Source: Variovorax sp. OAS795
Lineage (GTDB): Bacteria; Pseudomonadota; Gammaproteobacteria; Burkholderiales; Burkholderiaceae_C
Direction: 5' to 3'
Assembly (NCBI RefSeq): GCF_040546685.1
Contig: NZ_JBEPOH010000001.1
Span: 4,588,001-4,652,000, forward strand
Length of the DNA stretch: 64,000 bases
In this document: positions 56,203 to 64,000 of the stretch, in pieces
How the letters are laid out: each line of letters starts with the position of its first letter
How positions within the stretch are numbered: the stretch's first letter is position 1
Position numbers and translations under genes: made by a program
The notes under the pieces: model-generated
What the model was told of the DNA's origin: nothing
The model's database searches: none
The model's input: the letters and a program-made list of their open reading frames with translations, nothing else

Positions 56203-57796
56203 ATGACGACTTCCTTCATCGATCCGAAGACCCTCAAATCCTGGCTGCACGACGGCGGCGAGATCGCGCTGCTCGACGTGCGAGAGCATGGCCAGTACGG
56301 CGAGGCGCATCTGTTCTACGGCATTCCGCTGCCGTTCAGCCGGCTCGAACTCGATGCGCCGCGCCTGGTGCCGAGGCGCGGCGTGCGGGTGGTGGCGTAC
56401 GACGATGGCGATGCCGGCGTGGCCGAGCGAGCCGCGGTGCGCCTTGCCGCGCTGGGCTACACCGGCGTGCATGTGCTGCAGGGCGGCACCCGTGCCTGGA
56501 AGGGCCGCGGGCCATGCGCTCTTTGCGGGCGTCAACCTGCCGTCGAAGACTTTCGGCGAGCTGGCCGAAGAGGTCTATCACACGCCCCGCGTCAGTGCCG
56601 ACGAGCTGGCCGGCATGCTGGCGCGCAACGAAAAAGTCGTGGTGCTCGACGGCCGGCCCGTGAGCGAGTTCCACAAGATGAACATCCCCACGGCCACCTG
56701 CTGCCCCAACGGCGAACTCGCCTACCGCGTGCGCCATCTGGTGCCCGACACCGCCACGCCCATCGTCGTCAATTGCGCGGGCCGCACGCGCAGCATCATC
56801 GGCGCGCAGACGCTGATCAACCTCGGCCTGCCCAACCCGGTGTTCGCGCTGGAGAACGGCACGCAGGGCTGGTACCTGAACGACCACACCCTGGAGCATG
56901 GCGGCACGCGGCGCTACCCGGCCGACAGCGGCAACGCCGATCTCCGGCCGGCCGCCAGGGCACTGGCCGAGCGCTTCGGCGTGCCCACGGTCACCGCGCG
57001 GACTGTGGCGCAATGGGCCAGCGACGCGAGCCGCACGCTCTTTCTCTGCGACGTGCGCACGCCGGAGGAATTCGCGGCCGGCAGCCTGCCGGGCGCACAG
57101 CACACGCCCGGCGGCCAACTGATGCAGGCCGGCGACCAGTACGTCGGCGTGCGCGGCGCGCGGCTGGTGCTCTTCGACGACGACGGCGTGCGCGCGCCGA
57201 CCGTCGCGAGCTGGCTGCGGCAGATGGGCCACGACGCCTGCGTGCTCGAAGGCGGCCTTGCGAGCGGCCTGGCGCTTGCGCCTGCCGACGCTCCCGCGCC
57301 GCCGCCATTGGCGACCATCGATGCGCAGGCACTGTCGGCGCGCCTCGCTCGCGGCGACGTGGCGCTGATCGACCTGCGGCCGAGCATGCAGTTCCGGGCC
57401 GGCCACATTCCGCAGGCACGCTGGTCGATCCGCTCACGCCTGGCCGCCGATGCCGACGCCCATACCGGGAGCGAAGCGCGCCAACTCGTGCTGGTGGCCG
57501 ACGACGCCGCGCTCGCGGCCTGGAGCGCAGCCTCCGAACTTGCCGGCCGCTTGCCCGCCCCGCTGCTGCTCGAAGGCGGCGTGGCCGCATGGCGCGGTGC
57601 GGGCCTGCCGGTGGAAGCCACGCCCGGGCTGCCCGCCGACGCCGAGTGCATCGATTACCTGTTCTTCGTGCACGACCGCCATGACGGCAACAAGGAAGCG
57701 GCGCGCCGCTACCTGGCCTGGGAGACGGGCCTCGTCGCGCAGCTCGACGCCGAAGAGCGCGCGGCCTTCAGGCTGCCCACCGCATCGCACGCCTGA
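56203..57796 (+). pseudogene. Multi-domain rhodanese-like sulfurtransferase, interrupted by a 1-base frameshift
   Basis: The N-terminal rhodanese domain (FIDPKTLKSWL...IALLDVREHGQYGEAH) is in one frame to about 56504, and the rest (KTFGELAEEVYHTP..., further rhodanese repeats with VVVLDGRP and ALIDLRPS) is in the next frame to the stop at 57796. The natural protein would be about 530 residues with four rhodanese-type repeats. Removing one G from the GGG at 56502-56504 restores a continuous frame with AWKAAGHALFAGVNLPS. The interruption may be a true mutation or a sequencing error. It probably moves sulfane sulfur, alongside the thiol dioxygenase upstream. Confidence 0.85.
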
Positions 57797-57855
57797 GCCG
57801 GTTTCGTTTCCTTCTTCGTTCGCCATTGTCCGTTTCCTCACCCCGGAGTCCCGCC

Positions 57856-58866
57856 ATGCCGTCTGTCCATCGCGTTCCGCGCCTCGCCCGCCTCTGCATC
57901 GCCGCCGCATGGCTCGCGGCCTTGGTCCTGCAGCCTGCCTCGGCCCAGCCGCTGCCGGCGCGCAACGGCTTTCCCTCGCAGACGGTGAAGTTCGTCTCGC
58001 CGTTTCCACCCGGTGGCGGCAACGACGCCACGGCCCGGCTGGTGACCACGCGCCTGCCCGAAATCATGGGCCAGGCCGCAGTCGTGGACAACCGCGGCGG
58101 CGCGGGCGGGAACATCGGCGCCAGGTCGGTCGCCGAGGCCAAGCCCGACGGCTACACGGTGCTCACCTCGCAGGTCTCGATCATGGCGGTGAACCCCTCG
58201 CTCTACTCGGCGCCGGGCTTCGATCCGCTGAAGAACTTCGTGCCCATCACGCAGGCCAATGCGGCGCCGCTCGCACTGGTGGTGGACGCCAACTCGCCCT
58301 ACAAGACCTTTGCCGATCTCGCCACGCGCGCCAAGGCGAGCCCCGGCAAGGTCACCTATGCCACGCCCGGCAACGGCACGCTCTCGCACCTGGTGGGCGT
58401 GGTGCTGCAAAAGGACAGCGGCGTGGACATGACCCACGTGCCCTACAAGGGCGCAGGCCCCGCGCTCACCGACCTGCTCGGCGGCCAGGTCGACGTGCTC
58501 GTGACCTCCACCGCGTCCGTCGCGGGCATGGTGCAGAGCGGCAAGCTGCGCGTGCTGGCCGTCACCAGCCCGCGCCGCATCGGCGTGTTCGCCAAGGTGC
58601 CCACGCTCGAGGAGCTGGGCTATGCGAATGCGCGGTTCGAAGACTGGTACGGCTTCTTCGCGCCCGCCGGCACGCCGCCCGAGCGCGTGGCCTACCTGAA
58701 CGAAGCCATCGTGCGCACGCTGCGCCTGCCCGAGGTGAGCAAGCTCGTGACCGACGGCGGCAGCGAAGTGGTGGCCAACACGCCCGAAGCCTTTGCCGCG
58801 CAGTTGCGCCAGGACATCGAGCGCTGGTCGCGCGTCGTCAAGCTCTCGGGCGCCAAGGCCGATTGA
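57856..58866 (+). CDS. TctC/Bug family substrate-binding protein
   Basis: 336 residues with a Sec signal ending near SAQP. Bug motifs: VKFVSPFPPGGGNDATARLV, VDNRGGAGGNIGAR, YATPGNGTLSHL and HVPYKGAGPALTDLLGG. A periplasmic receptor, here between a rhodanese gene and metC, so a sulfur-containing carboxylate ligand is conceivable (inference). No TctAB partner is adjacent. Its stop is 44 bp before metC, on the same strand, suggesting co-transcription. Confidence 0.92.
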   Translation: MPSVHRVPRLARLCIAAAWLAALVLQPASAQPLPARNGFPSQTVKFVSPFPPGGGNDATARLVTTRLPEIMGQAAVVDNRGGAGGNIGARSVAEAKPDGYTVLTSQVSIMAVNPSLYSAPGFDPLKNFVPITQANAAPLALVVDANSPYKTFADLATRAKASPGKVTYATPGNGTLSHLVGVVLQKDSGVDMTHVPYKGAGPALTDLLGGQVDVLVTSTASVAGMVQSGKLRVLAVTSPRRIGVFAKVPTLEELGYANARFEDWYGFFAPAGTPPERVAYLNEAIVRTLRLPEVSKLVTDGGSEVVANTPEAFAAQLRQDIERWSRVVKLSGAKAD

Positions 58867-58910
58867 CGCACCATAGAGGCCCCGCGCACCACGCCCTGCG
58901 TTCCACCACC

Positions 58911-60128
58911 ATGTCCGATTCCTCGCACGCTTCCTCGCACAACGATGCCCCCGCGCAGGCGTTGGAGACGCGACTTGCCCATACCGGCAAGCAGTCTCTC
59001 CACACGGGCGGCAAGCCCGTCAACCCGCCGCTGGTGCGCGCGAGCACCGTGGTGTTCGACAGCGTGGCCGACATGCGCGATGCCCGCGCGCGACGCGGCG
59101 ACGAGCGCGTGTTCAGCTACGGCGCACGCGGCACGCCCACCACCTTCGCGCTCGAAGATGCGGTGAGCGAACTCGAAGGCGGCTTTCGCACGCGCCTCTT
59201 TCCGACCGGCCTCGCAGCCATCGGCATGGTGCTGCTGTCCTACCTGAAGCCGGGCGACCACGTGCTGATGTCCGACAGCGTGTACGAGCCGGCACGCAAC
59301 CTCGTTCATTCCTTTCTCGACCCCTACGGCATCCGCTGCACCTTCTTCGCTGCGGACGGCAGCGGGGTGGAAGAACGCTTCGAGCCGAACACGCGGCTCG
59401 TGTACGCGGAGTGCCCCGGCTCGCTGGTGTACGAGATGTGCGACCTGCCCCGGCTGGCCGGGCTGGCACATGCGCGCGGCGCGCTGCTGGCGGCGGACAA
59501 CACCTGGGGTTCGGGCGTGCAATACCACCCGCTCGCGCTGGGTGCCGACATCTCGCTCATGGCCGCGACCAAATACCTCTCGGGCCACTCCGACGTGATG
59601 ATGGGCACGGTGGCCACCACGCGCGAAGCCTGGCAGCCGCTCAACGAGCGCTGCGATGCCTTCGGCATGACGGTGAGCCCCGACGACGCCTGGCTGGTGC
59701 TGCGCGGCATCCGGACCCTCTCGGCGCGGCTGCAGATGCACGAGCGGCATGCGCTGGCAGTGGCAGCCTGGCTCGAGGCGCGGCCTGAAGTGCAGGCGGT
59801 GTTCTGCCCCGCGCTGCCGCAGCACCCGGGCCACGCACTCTGGAAGCGCGATTGCCGCGGCACCAACGGGCTGGTCTCGTTCGAGCTGCGGCCCGGCATC
59901 GCGGATTCCGCTGTCGAGCGCTTCGTCGACGCCCTTTCGCTGTTCGGCCGCGGCTCGTCGTGGGGCGGCTACGAAAGCCTCGTGGCCTGGGCGAACATGC
60001 GCACGGCCCGCAGCGTGACCGACTGGAGCGCGCGCGGCGCCGTGCTGCGGCTGCACGTGGGGCTGGAGGCACCCTCGGACCTGCTCGCGGATCTGGAGCG
60101 CGGCTTTGCGGCCTTGAACCAAGGCTGA
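58911..60128 (+). CDS. metC: Cystathionine beta-lyase
   Basis: 405 residues, Cys/Met metabolism PLP enzyme. Schiff-base Lys221 in AATKYLSGHSD, the PLP phosphate region near GLAAIGMVLLS and VYEPARN, and the N-terminal pattern RASTVVFDSVADM typical of the MetC subgroup. It cleaves cystathionine to homocysteine, pyruvate and ammonia; related lyases act on other thioethers. The ATG at 58911 is the first in a 44-bp gap after tctC. Convergent with an esterase gene; a hairpin spans both stops. Confidence 0.9.
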   Translation: MSDSSHASSHNDAPAQALETRLAHTGKQSLHTGGKPVNPPLVRASTVVFDSVADMRDARARRGDERVFSYGARGTPTTFALEDAVSELEGGFRTRLFPTGLAAIGMVLLSYLKPGDHVLMSDSVYEPARNLVHSFLDPYGIRCTFFAADGSGVEERFEPNTRLVYAECPGSLVYEMCDLPRLAGLAHARGALLAADNTWGSGVQYHPLALGADISLMAATKYLSGHSDVMMGTVATTREAWQPLNERCDAFGMTVSPDDAWLVLRGIRTLSARLQMHERHALAVAAWLEARPEVQAVFCPALPQHPGHALWKRDCRGTNGLVSFELRPGIADSAVERFVDALSLFGRGSSWGGYESLVAWANMRTARSVTDWSARGAVLRLHVGLEAPSDLLADLERGFAALNQG

Positions 60129-60150
60129 GCGGGCGTCTTCCGCCCGGCTC
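60127..60150. terminator. Hairpin between convergent metC and hydrolase genes
   Basis: GAGC-GGGCG-TCTTC-CGCCC-G-GCTC; nine base pairs with one bulged G, spanning the end of metC and the stop codon of the hydrolase. Confidence 0.45.
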
Positions 60151-60997
60151 AGGCGGCCACGGGCTCGACGGGTTCAGGCTCCGGAAGAATGGCCGTCAGC
60201 GCGAAATCGATCAGGTGAAGCCAGGTGGCTTCGAGCCCCATGATGCTGTGATGGTCGGAACCCGGAACGGTCTGCACGCTCACAGGCGTCGGCCAGGCCG
60301 CGATGAGCTTTTGCGAGCGCTCGGGCAGCACCACGTCGTCGCGTTCGGCCAGCAGCACCTGCGTCTTCGCGGCCACTTCCTTGCAGTGCGTGAGCGAATC
60401 GAAACGATGCCGCAGCAACAGCGACAGCGGAACCAGCGGAAAGCGCCGCTTCGCGACTTCGAGCATCGAGTCGTAGGGCGTGACCAGCTGCAGGCTCGAG
60501 AAATGCTGCTGCGCCACCAGCTGGATTGCCACGCCGGTTCCGAGGCTGCGCCCCACGACATGCAACCGCGCCTTCGGGAAGGCCTTGCGCAAATGCCCGG
60601 CGAACTGGATGGCGTCCGCCACCGAGGCGACCTCGGAAGGATGGCCCTGCGAATCGGCCACGCCGCGGTAGTTGACCGCGGCGAACCCGAAGCCATCGGG
60701 CAGCCAGTGCAGCGCCTGCGCGGTGGCGCGCACGTCTTCGCCGCGGCCGGCAAAGTAGATGAACAGGTCCTGCAGCGCGTCTTCGCCCTCCGGGTGATAG
60801 ACGTAGCCGCGGACCATGCCGCCGGGCACCGTGTGCGAGTAGGTCGAGAAATCGTCGGACAGATGGACGACGGGGAGCTTCCTGGCGTTGAACAGGATGT
60901 GGCCCTGGCGCACGGCCAGGAGGCCCCAGTACGCCGCGATGCTTCCGATGGCGGCGGCCGAAGCCGAGAGTGCGATGCGAGAGACTTTGCTGGACAA
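60149..60997 (-). CDS. Membrane-anchored alpha/beta hydrolase
   Basis: 282 residues. N-terminal hydrophobic segment (SASAAAIGSIAAYWGLLAV) suggests an anchor or signal. The nucleophile elbow is GRSLGTG (Ser around residue 151) with an acidic residue in AERDDVVLP and the catalytic His in DHHSIMG. Similar to serine aminopeptidase S33-type hydrolases (YfhR-like). Substrate unknown. It follows the DUF1161 gene on the same strand with 43 bp between them. Confidence 0.83.
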   Translation of the reverse strand: MSSKVSRIALSASAAAIGSIAAYWGLLAVRQGHILFNARKLPVVHLSDDFSTYSHTVPGGMVRGYVYHPEGEDALQDLFIYFAGRGEDVRATAQALHWLPDGFGFAAVNYRGVADSQGHPSEVASVADAIQFAGHLRKAFPKARLHVVGRSLGTGVAIQLVAQQHFSSLQLVTPYDSMLEVAKRRFPLVPLSLLLRHRFDSLTHCKEVAAKTQVLLAERDDVVLPERSQKLIAAWPTPVSVQTVPGSDHHSIMGLEATWLHLIDFALTAILPEPEPVEPVAA

Positions 60998-61040
60998 GAA
61001 CGGGCTCCGGAAAAAGTTGCGGCGGGCGGACGGCGGCAGC

Positions 61041-61373
61041 CTACTGCCTGCAGCTGCCGCCGACGGTCACCGTGCCGTCCTTGCATTCGGTCAGGATGCG
61101 TTCGTTTGCGGGGGCCGATGCGGGGCGCGCCGGAGTGCCGTCCGTTTGGGAGGCGGCTTCGCGCTGGTAGACGATCTTCTTGCTGCCGAGATCGCAGCTG
61201 CCCACCACCTGTCCGCCGGCTTGTGCGTTGGCATCGACGGTGGTGACGCTGAAACGCGTCACGCCCGATGCGGCAATTTTCGATTCGATCTGCGCGCGCA
61301 GGGCTTCGCAGTTTTCAGCGCCATGGGCGGCGCTGGCCAATGCCAGCGCGAGGGGAATGAACCAGGGTTTCAT
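61041..61373 (-). CDS. DUF1161 exported protein
   Basis: 110 residues with a Sec signal (MKPWFIPLALALASAAHGAE). The mature part has CEALRAQIESKIAASGV and GSCDLGSKKIVYQR, matching DUF1161, a small family of unknown function. It contains four cysteines in two likely disulfides and an Ala/Pro/Thr linker before the terminal TECKDGTVTVGGSC. Periplasmic. Confidence 0.8.
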   Translation of the reverse strand: MKPWFIPLALALASAAHGAENCEALRAQIESKIAASGVTRFSVTTVDANAQAGGQVVGSCDLGSKKIVYQREAASQTDGTPARPASAPANERILTECKDGTVTVGGSCRQ

Positions 61374-61491
61374 GATGAGTCGGCCTCGTGCCGAGGATTG
61401 CGTGAACGAAGAGTCTAGCCCCGCATTCGCCGATGAGACATCCTCCCACACGCGCTGGTAACCGCACGTGACGGCTCCCCTGGATGCAGGC

Positions 61492-61911
61492 TCACTCGCA
61501 GGCGTTGCTGCCGGCCGGGGCGTGGCGCAGCCTGTTCAGGAACGTGAGCTGGACTCGCGCCGTGTCGCTGCCCTGCGATGCGGCCCGAAGCATCCAGCGG
61601 CGGGCTTCGCAGCGATCGGCCGCGATCGCGTTGCCGTACAGCGTGGGACCGGCCAGCAGCACCATGCCCAGCATCTCCTGCGCCTCGGCATTGCCCTGCG
61701 ATGCCGACTGCCTGAGCTCCTGGAGCATGGCGCGGTAGTCGCGGGCCGACTGCGCTTCCAGCGCCAACTGAAAGCGCTGCTCGGCATGCAGCACCACGCC
61801 CGGGCCGGGCGGCTGCGCCGCGGAAAGCGCCGCCACGAGACACAGCACGCCCGCAAGAAAAATGCGCCAGCGCAGCGACCAGCTCGTGATCAGGTTCAGT
61901 TCGGATGCCAT
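61492..61911 (-). CDS. Small exported Sel1/TPR-like repeat protein
   Basis: 139 residues from ATG 61911. A hydrophobic segment near residues 18-32 (IFLAGVLCLVAALSA) is a signal or anchor. The rest is helical with ASQGNAEAQEMLGMVLL and AASQGSDTARVQ, which resemble Sel1-type (A-x2-G-x-A-x-A) repeats, plus two cysteines. Probably periplasmic scaffold protein. Longer in-frame starts at 61989 add a basic non-homologous extension. Function unknown. Confidence 0.7.
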   Translation of the reverse strand: MASELNLITSWSLRWRIFLAGVLCLVAALSAAQPPGPGVVLHAEQRFQLALEAQSARDYRAMLQELRQSASQGNAEAQEMLGMVLLAGPTLYGNAIAADRCEARRWMLRAASQGSDTARVQLTFLNRLRHAPAGSNACE

Positions 61912-62014
61912 CGATGTTCTCCACCATTCGGTTGTGTGTGGAAGGCATCGTGACCGCAAGCGCTTGCAAAAAGAAACTGGATTTCGCACAGCCGGGCTCA
62001 GCCGGCGCCTGAGG

Positions 62015-62227
62015 CTAGCAGCAGCGTCCCTTGCCCGCGCCGTAGCGCGCCTCGAGCCGCTCGCGGAAGAAGGCCTCGTAGCTCATCGGCGGCCGGTCCG
62101 GGTGCGTGGCCGCCATGTGGGTCAGGTAGGCGTCGTAGTCGGGCATGCCGACCATGAGCCGCAGCGACTGCTTGAGCGAGCGGGCGAAGTAGCGCCCGGC
62201 TTCCGGCAATGCGAGACCCATGGCCAT
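62015..62227 (-). CDS. YbdD/YjiX family small protein, partner of CstA
   Basis: 70 residues. DUF466 pattern [37 protein letters not shown] followed by a Cys-Cys end. Such proteins are encoded directly after cstA-type genes in many bacteria and are needed for pyruvate uptake. The ATG at 62227 is 2 bp after the cstA stop; ATG 62221 is an alternative. Cytoplasmic, basic. Confidence 0.88.
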   Translation of the reverse strand: MAMGLALPEAGRYFARSLKQSLRLMVGMPDYDAYLTHMAATHPDRPPMSYEAFFRERLEARYGAGKGRCC

Positions 62228-62229
62228 GC

Positions 62230-64000
62230 TCAGCGCGCGGCCGATGCGGCCAGCGGCTCGAACGGCGTCTCTTGCGCGGTCGGCCGGTTGGCCGCGCGGG
62301 CCGCGAGGCATGCCTTGATGCTGTAGACCAGCACGCTCAGCACCACGAACATGAAGAGCGCGCACAGCGCCGCATCGAGCCGGTCGTTGAAGACGATGCG
62401 CGACATGGCCTCGGGCGTCTTCGCCGGCGCCACCAGCACGCCGTTGGCAAGGCCTTCGGTGTACTTGGCCGCGTGCGAGAGGAAGCCGATCTTCGGATCG
62501 GGCGAGAAGATCTTCTGCCAGCCCGCGGTCAGCGTGCAGGCCAGGAGCCACATGGCCGGCGCAATGGCCACCCACGCATAGCGCTCGCGCTTCATGCGGA
62601 ACAACACCACCACGCCCAGCAGCAGCGCCACCGCGGCCAGCATCTGGTTGGAGATGCCGAAGAGCGGCCACAGCGTGTTGATGCCGCCCAGCGGATCGAC
62701 CACGCCCTGGTAGAGGAAGTAGCCCCAGGCCGCCACGCACAGCGCCGTGGCAAACAGGTTGGCCGGCAGCGAATCGGTGCGCTTGAGCGCGGGCACGAAG
62801 CTGCCCAGCAGGTCTTGCAGCATGAAGCGGCCGGCGCGGGTGCCGGCGTCCACCGCCGTGAGAATGAAGAGCGCCTCGAACAGGATCGCGAAGTGGTACC
62901 AGAAGGCCATCATGGCCTGGCCGCCGATCACCTGGTGCAGGATGTGGGCCATGCCCACGGCCAGCGTCGGCGCACCGCCCGCGCGGCCGAGGATGGTGCT
63001 TTCGCCCACGTCCTTGGCGGTTTGCACCAGCATCTCCGGCGTGACCACGAAGCCCCAGCTCGAGATGGTCTGCGCCGCCTGCTGCGCGGTGCTGCCCACC
63101 AGCGCGGCGGGGCTGTTCATTGCAAAGTAGATGCCGGGTTCGATGCATGAAGCCGCCACCAGCGCCATCACCGCGACAAACGATTCGGCCAGCATGCCGC
63201 CGTAGCCGATGAAGCGCGCGTGGCGCTCGTTGTCGAGCATCTTGGGCGTGGTGCCCGACGAGATCAGCGCATGGAAGCCCGACACCGCGCCGCAGGCGAT
63301 GGTGATGAACAGGAACGGGAACATGCTGCCCGCCCACACCGGCCCGCCGCCTTGCGCGAACTGCGTGAGCGCGGGCATCTGCAACGTCGGCATGACGAAC
63401 ACGATGCCCAGCGCCAGCGCGATGATGGTGCCGATCTTCAGGAAGGTCGACAGGTAGTCGCGCGGCGCCAGCAGCAGCCACACCGGCAGGCTGGCGGCAA
63501 CGAAGCCGTAGCCCACCAGCATCCACGTGAGCGCCTTGCCATCGAAGGTGAAGAGCGGCGCCCACGCGGGGTCCTGGCTCACGGCCTGGCCGCCGAAGAT
63601 GGCGAGCATGAGCAGCACGAAGCCGATCACCGAGACCTCGCCGATGCGGCCCGGGCGAATGAAGCGCAGGTACACGCCCATGAAGAGCGCCACCGGAATG
63701 GTGGCCGCCACCGTGAAGGTGCCCCACGGCGATTCGGCCAGCGCCTTGACCACGATCAGCGCCAGTACCGCGAGGATGATGATCATGATCATGAAGGTGC
63801 CGAACAGCGCGATCATGCCGGGCACGGTGCCCATCTCCTGCTTGACCAGGTCGCCGAGCGAGCGGCCGTCGCGCCGCGTGGAGATGAACAGGATGATGAA
63901 GTCCTGCACCGCGCCCGCGAACACCACGCCCGCCAGCACCCACAGCAGCCCGGGCAGGTAGCCCATCTGCGCGGCGAGCACCGGGCCCACCAGCGGGCCG
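62230..64000 (-). CDS. cstA: Carbon starvation protein A (pyruvate transporter CstA), 5' end outside window
   Basis: About 590 residues are visible; the N-terminus lies beyond 64000. Many membrane helices. CstA motifs: [30 protein letters not shown] near the visible start, [38 protein letters not shown] and [15 protein letters not shown]. CstA imports pyruvate and, in starvation, peptides. It is co-transcribed with the YbdD partner. Reading is minus strand. Confidence 0.94.
   Translation of the reverse strand, partial: GPLVGPVLAAQMGYLPGLLWVLAGVVFAGAVQDFIILFISTRRDGRSLGDLVKQEMGTVPGMIALFGTFMIMIIILAVLALIVVKALAESPWGTFTVAATIPVALFMGVYLRFIRPGRIGEVSVIGFVLLMLAIFGGQAVSQDPAWAPLFTFDGKALTWMLVGYGFVAASLPVWLLLAPRDYLSTFLKIGTIIALALGIVFVMPTLQMPALTQFAQGGGPVWAGSMFPFLFITIACGAVSGFHALISSGTTPKMLDNERHARFIGYGGMLAESFVAVMALVAASCIEPGIYFAMNSPAALVGSTAQQAAQTISSWGFVVTPEMLVQTAKDVGESTILGRAGGAPTLAVGMAHILHQVIGGQAMMAFWYHFAILFEALFILTAVDAGTRAGRFMLQDLLGSFVPALKRTDSLPANLFATALCVAAWGYFLYQGVVDPLGGINTLWPLFGISNQMLAAVALLLGVVVLFRMKRERYAWVAIAPAMWLLACTLTAGWQKIFSPDPKIGFLSHAAKYTEGLANGVLVAPAKTPEAMSRIVFNDRLDAALCALFMFVVLSVLVYSIKACLAARAANRPTAQETPFEPLAASAAR

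Overview
The window is 64 kb of high-G+C DNA with dense, mostly operonic genes. Gene content points to a betaproteobacterium of the order Burkholderiales, most likely Comamonadaceae and Variovorax-like: several TctC/Bug solute receptors, membrane-bound PuuD urate oxidase, a UraD-allantoate amidohydrolase fusion, and many LysR/GntR regulators. The genus is inferred from gene style; no rRNA or tRNA gene was seen.

Layout. 1-2.5 kb: the 3' end of an indolepyruvate-oxidoreductase-like gene, a TctC receptor, a 4-hydroxybenzoyl-CoA-type thioesterase and a small lipoprotein. 2.5-6.1 kb: an mgtA-type P-type ATPase behind a long leader with two small ORFs, one proline-rich and resembling enteric MgtL. 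6.1-9.1 kb: succinate-semialdehyde dehydrogenase and glycerate 2-kinase. 9.2-27 kb: a purine/ureide catabolic region with puuD, xdhC, uraH, GntR, puuE, fused uraD-allC, an atypical M20 hydrolase, NCS1 permease, hydantoin/allantoin racemase, a second GntR and an NCS2 permease. It is interrupted by an epoxide-hydrolase-like protein, an aminotransferase plus orphan amino-acid receptor, a LysR and a SET-domain protein. 28-34 kb: dctA with its own GntR, an AI-2E family transporter, DUF2141 and a putatively exported carotenoid oxygenase. 33.8-35.2 kb: a lower-G+C patch with azlCD and a small lipoprotein. 35.3-39.8 kb: LysR and gcl-hyi-glxR. 39.8-47.2 kb: an FAD oxidoreductase, maeB, and an NMT1-type ABC transporter with a nucleoside deaminase. 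47.2-50.6 kb: lpxO-like, OsmC, Lrp and dadA. 50.6-54.5 kb: a Rieske oxygenase divergent from a second NMT1 receptor plus deaminase, then an isolated ureD. 54.5-60.1 kb: LysR, thiol dioxygenase, a frameshifted multi-rhodanese protein, TctC and metC (sulfur metabolism). 60.1-64 kb: an esterase, small exported proteins and cstA with its ybdD partner.

How the genes fit together. Urate goes through PuuD, UraH, UraD, PuuE and allantoate amidohydrolase towards glyoxylate. Gcl, Hyi and GlxR convert glyoxylate to glycerate, and the kinase at 7.8-9.1 kb feeds glycerate into glycolysis. Four promoters in the purine region (puuD, uraH/gntR, NCS1, NCS2) share the palindrome TGTATACA, which suggests one GntR regulon. 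A variant precedes dctA-gntR.

The most promising undescribed unit is the Rieske oxygenase / NMT1 receptor / deaminase module. Its divergent promoter carries a perfect 18-bp inverted repeat. The core of that repeat (TGAAYGCTTCT) also occurs just upstream of the complete NMT1-type ABC operon 8 kb away, linking two paralogous receptor-deaminase sets into a possible N-heterocycle uptake and catabolism regulon.
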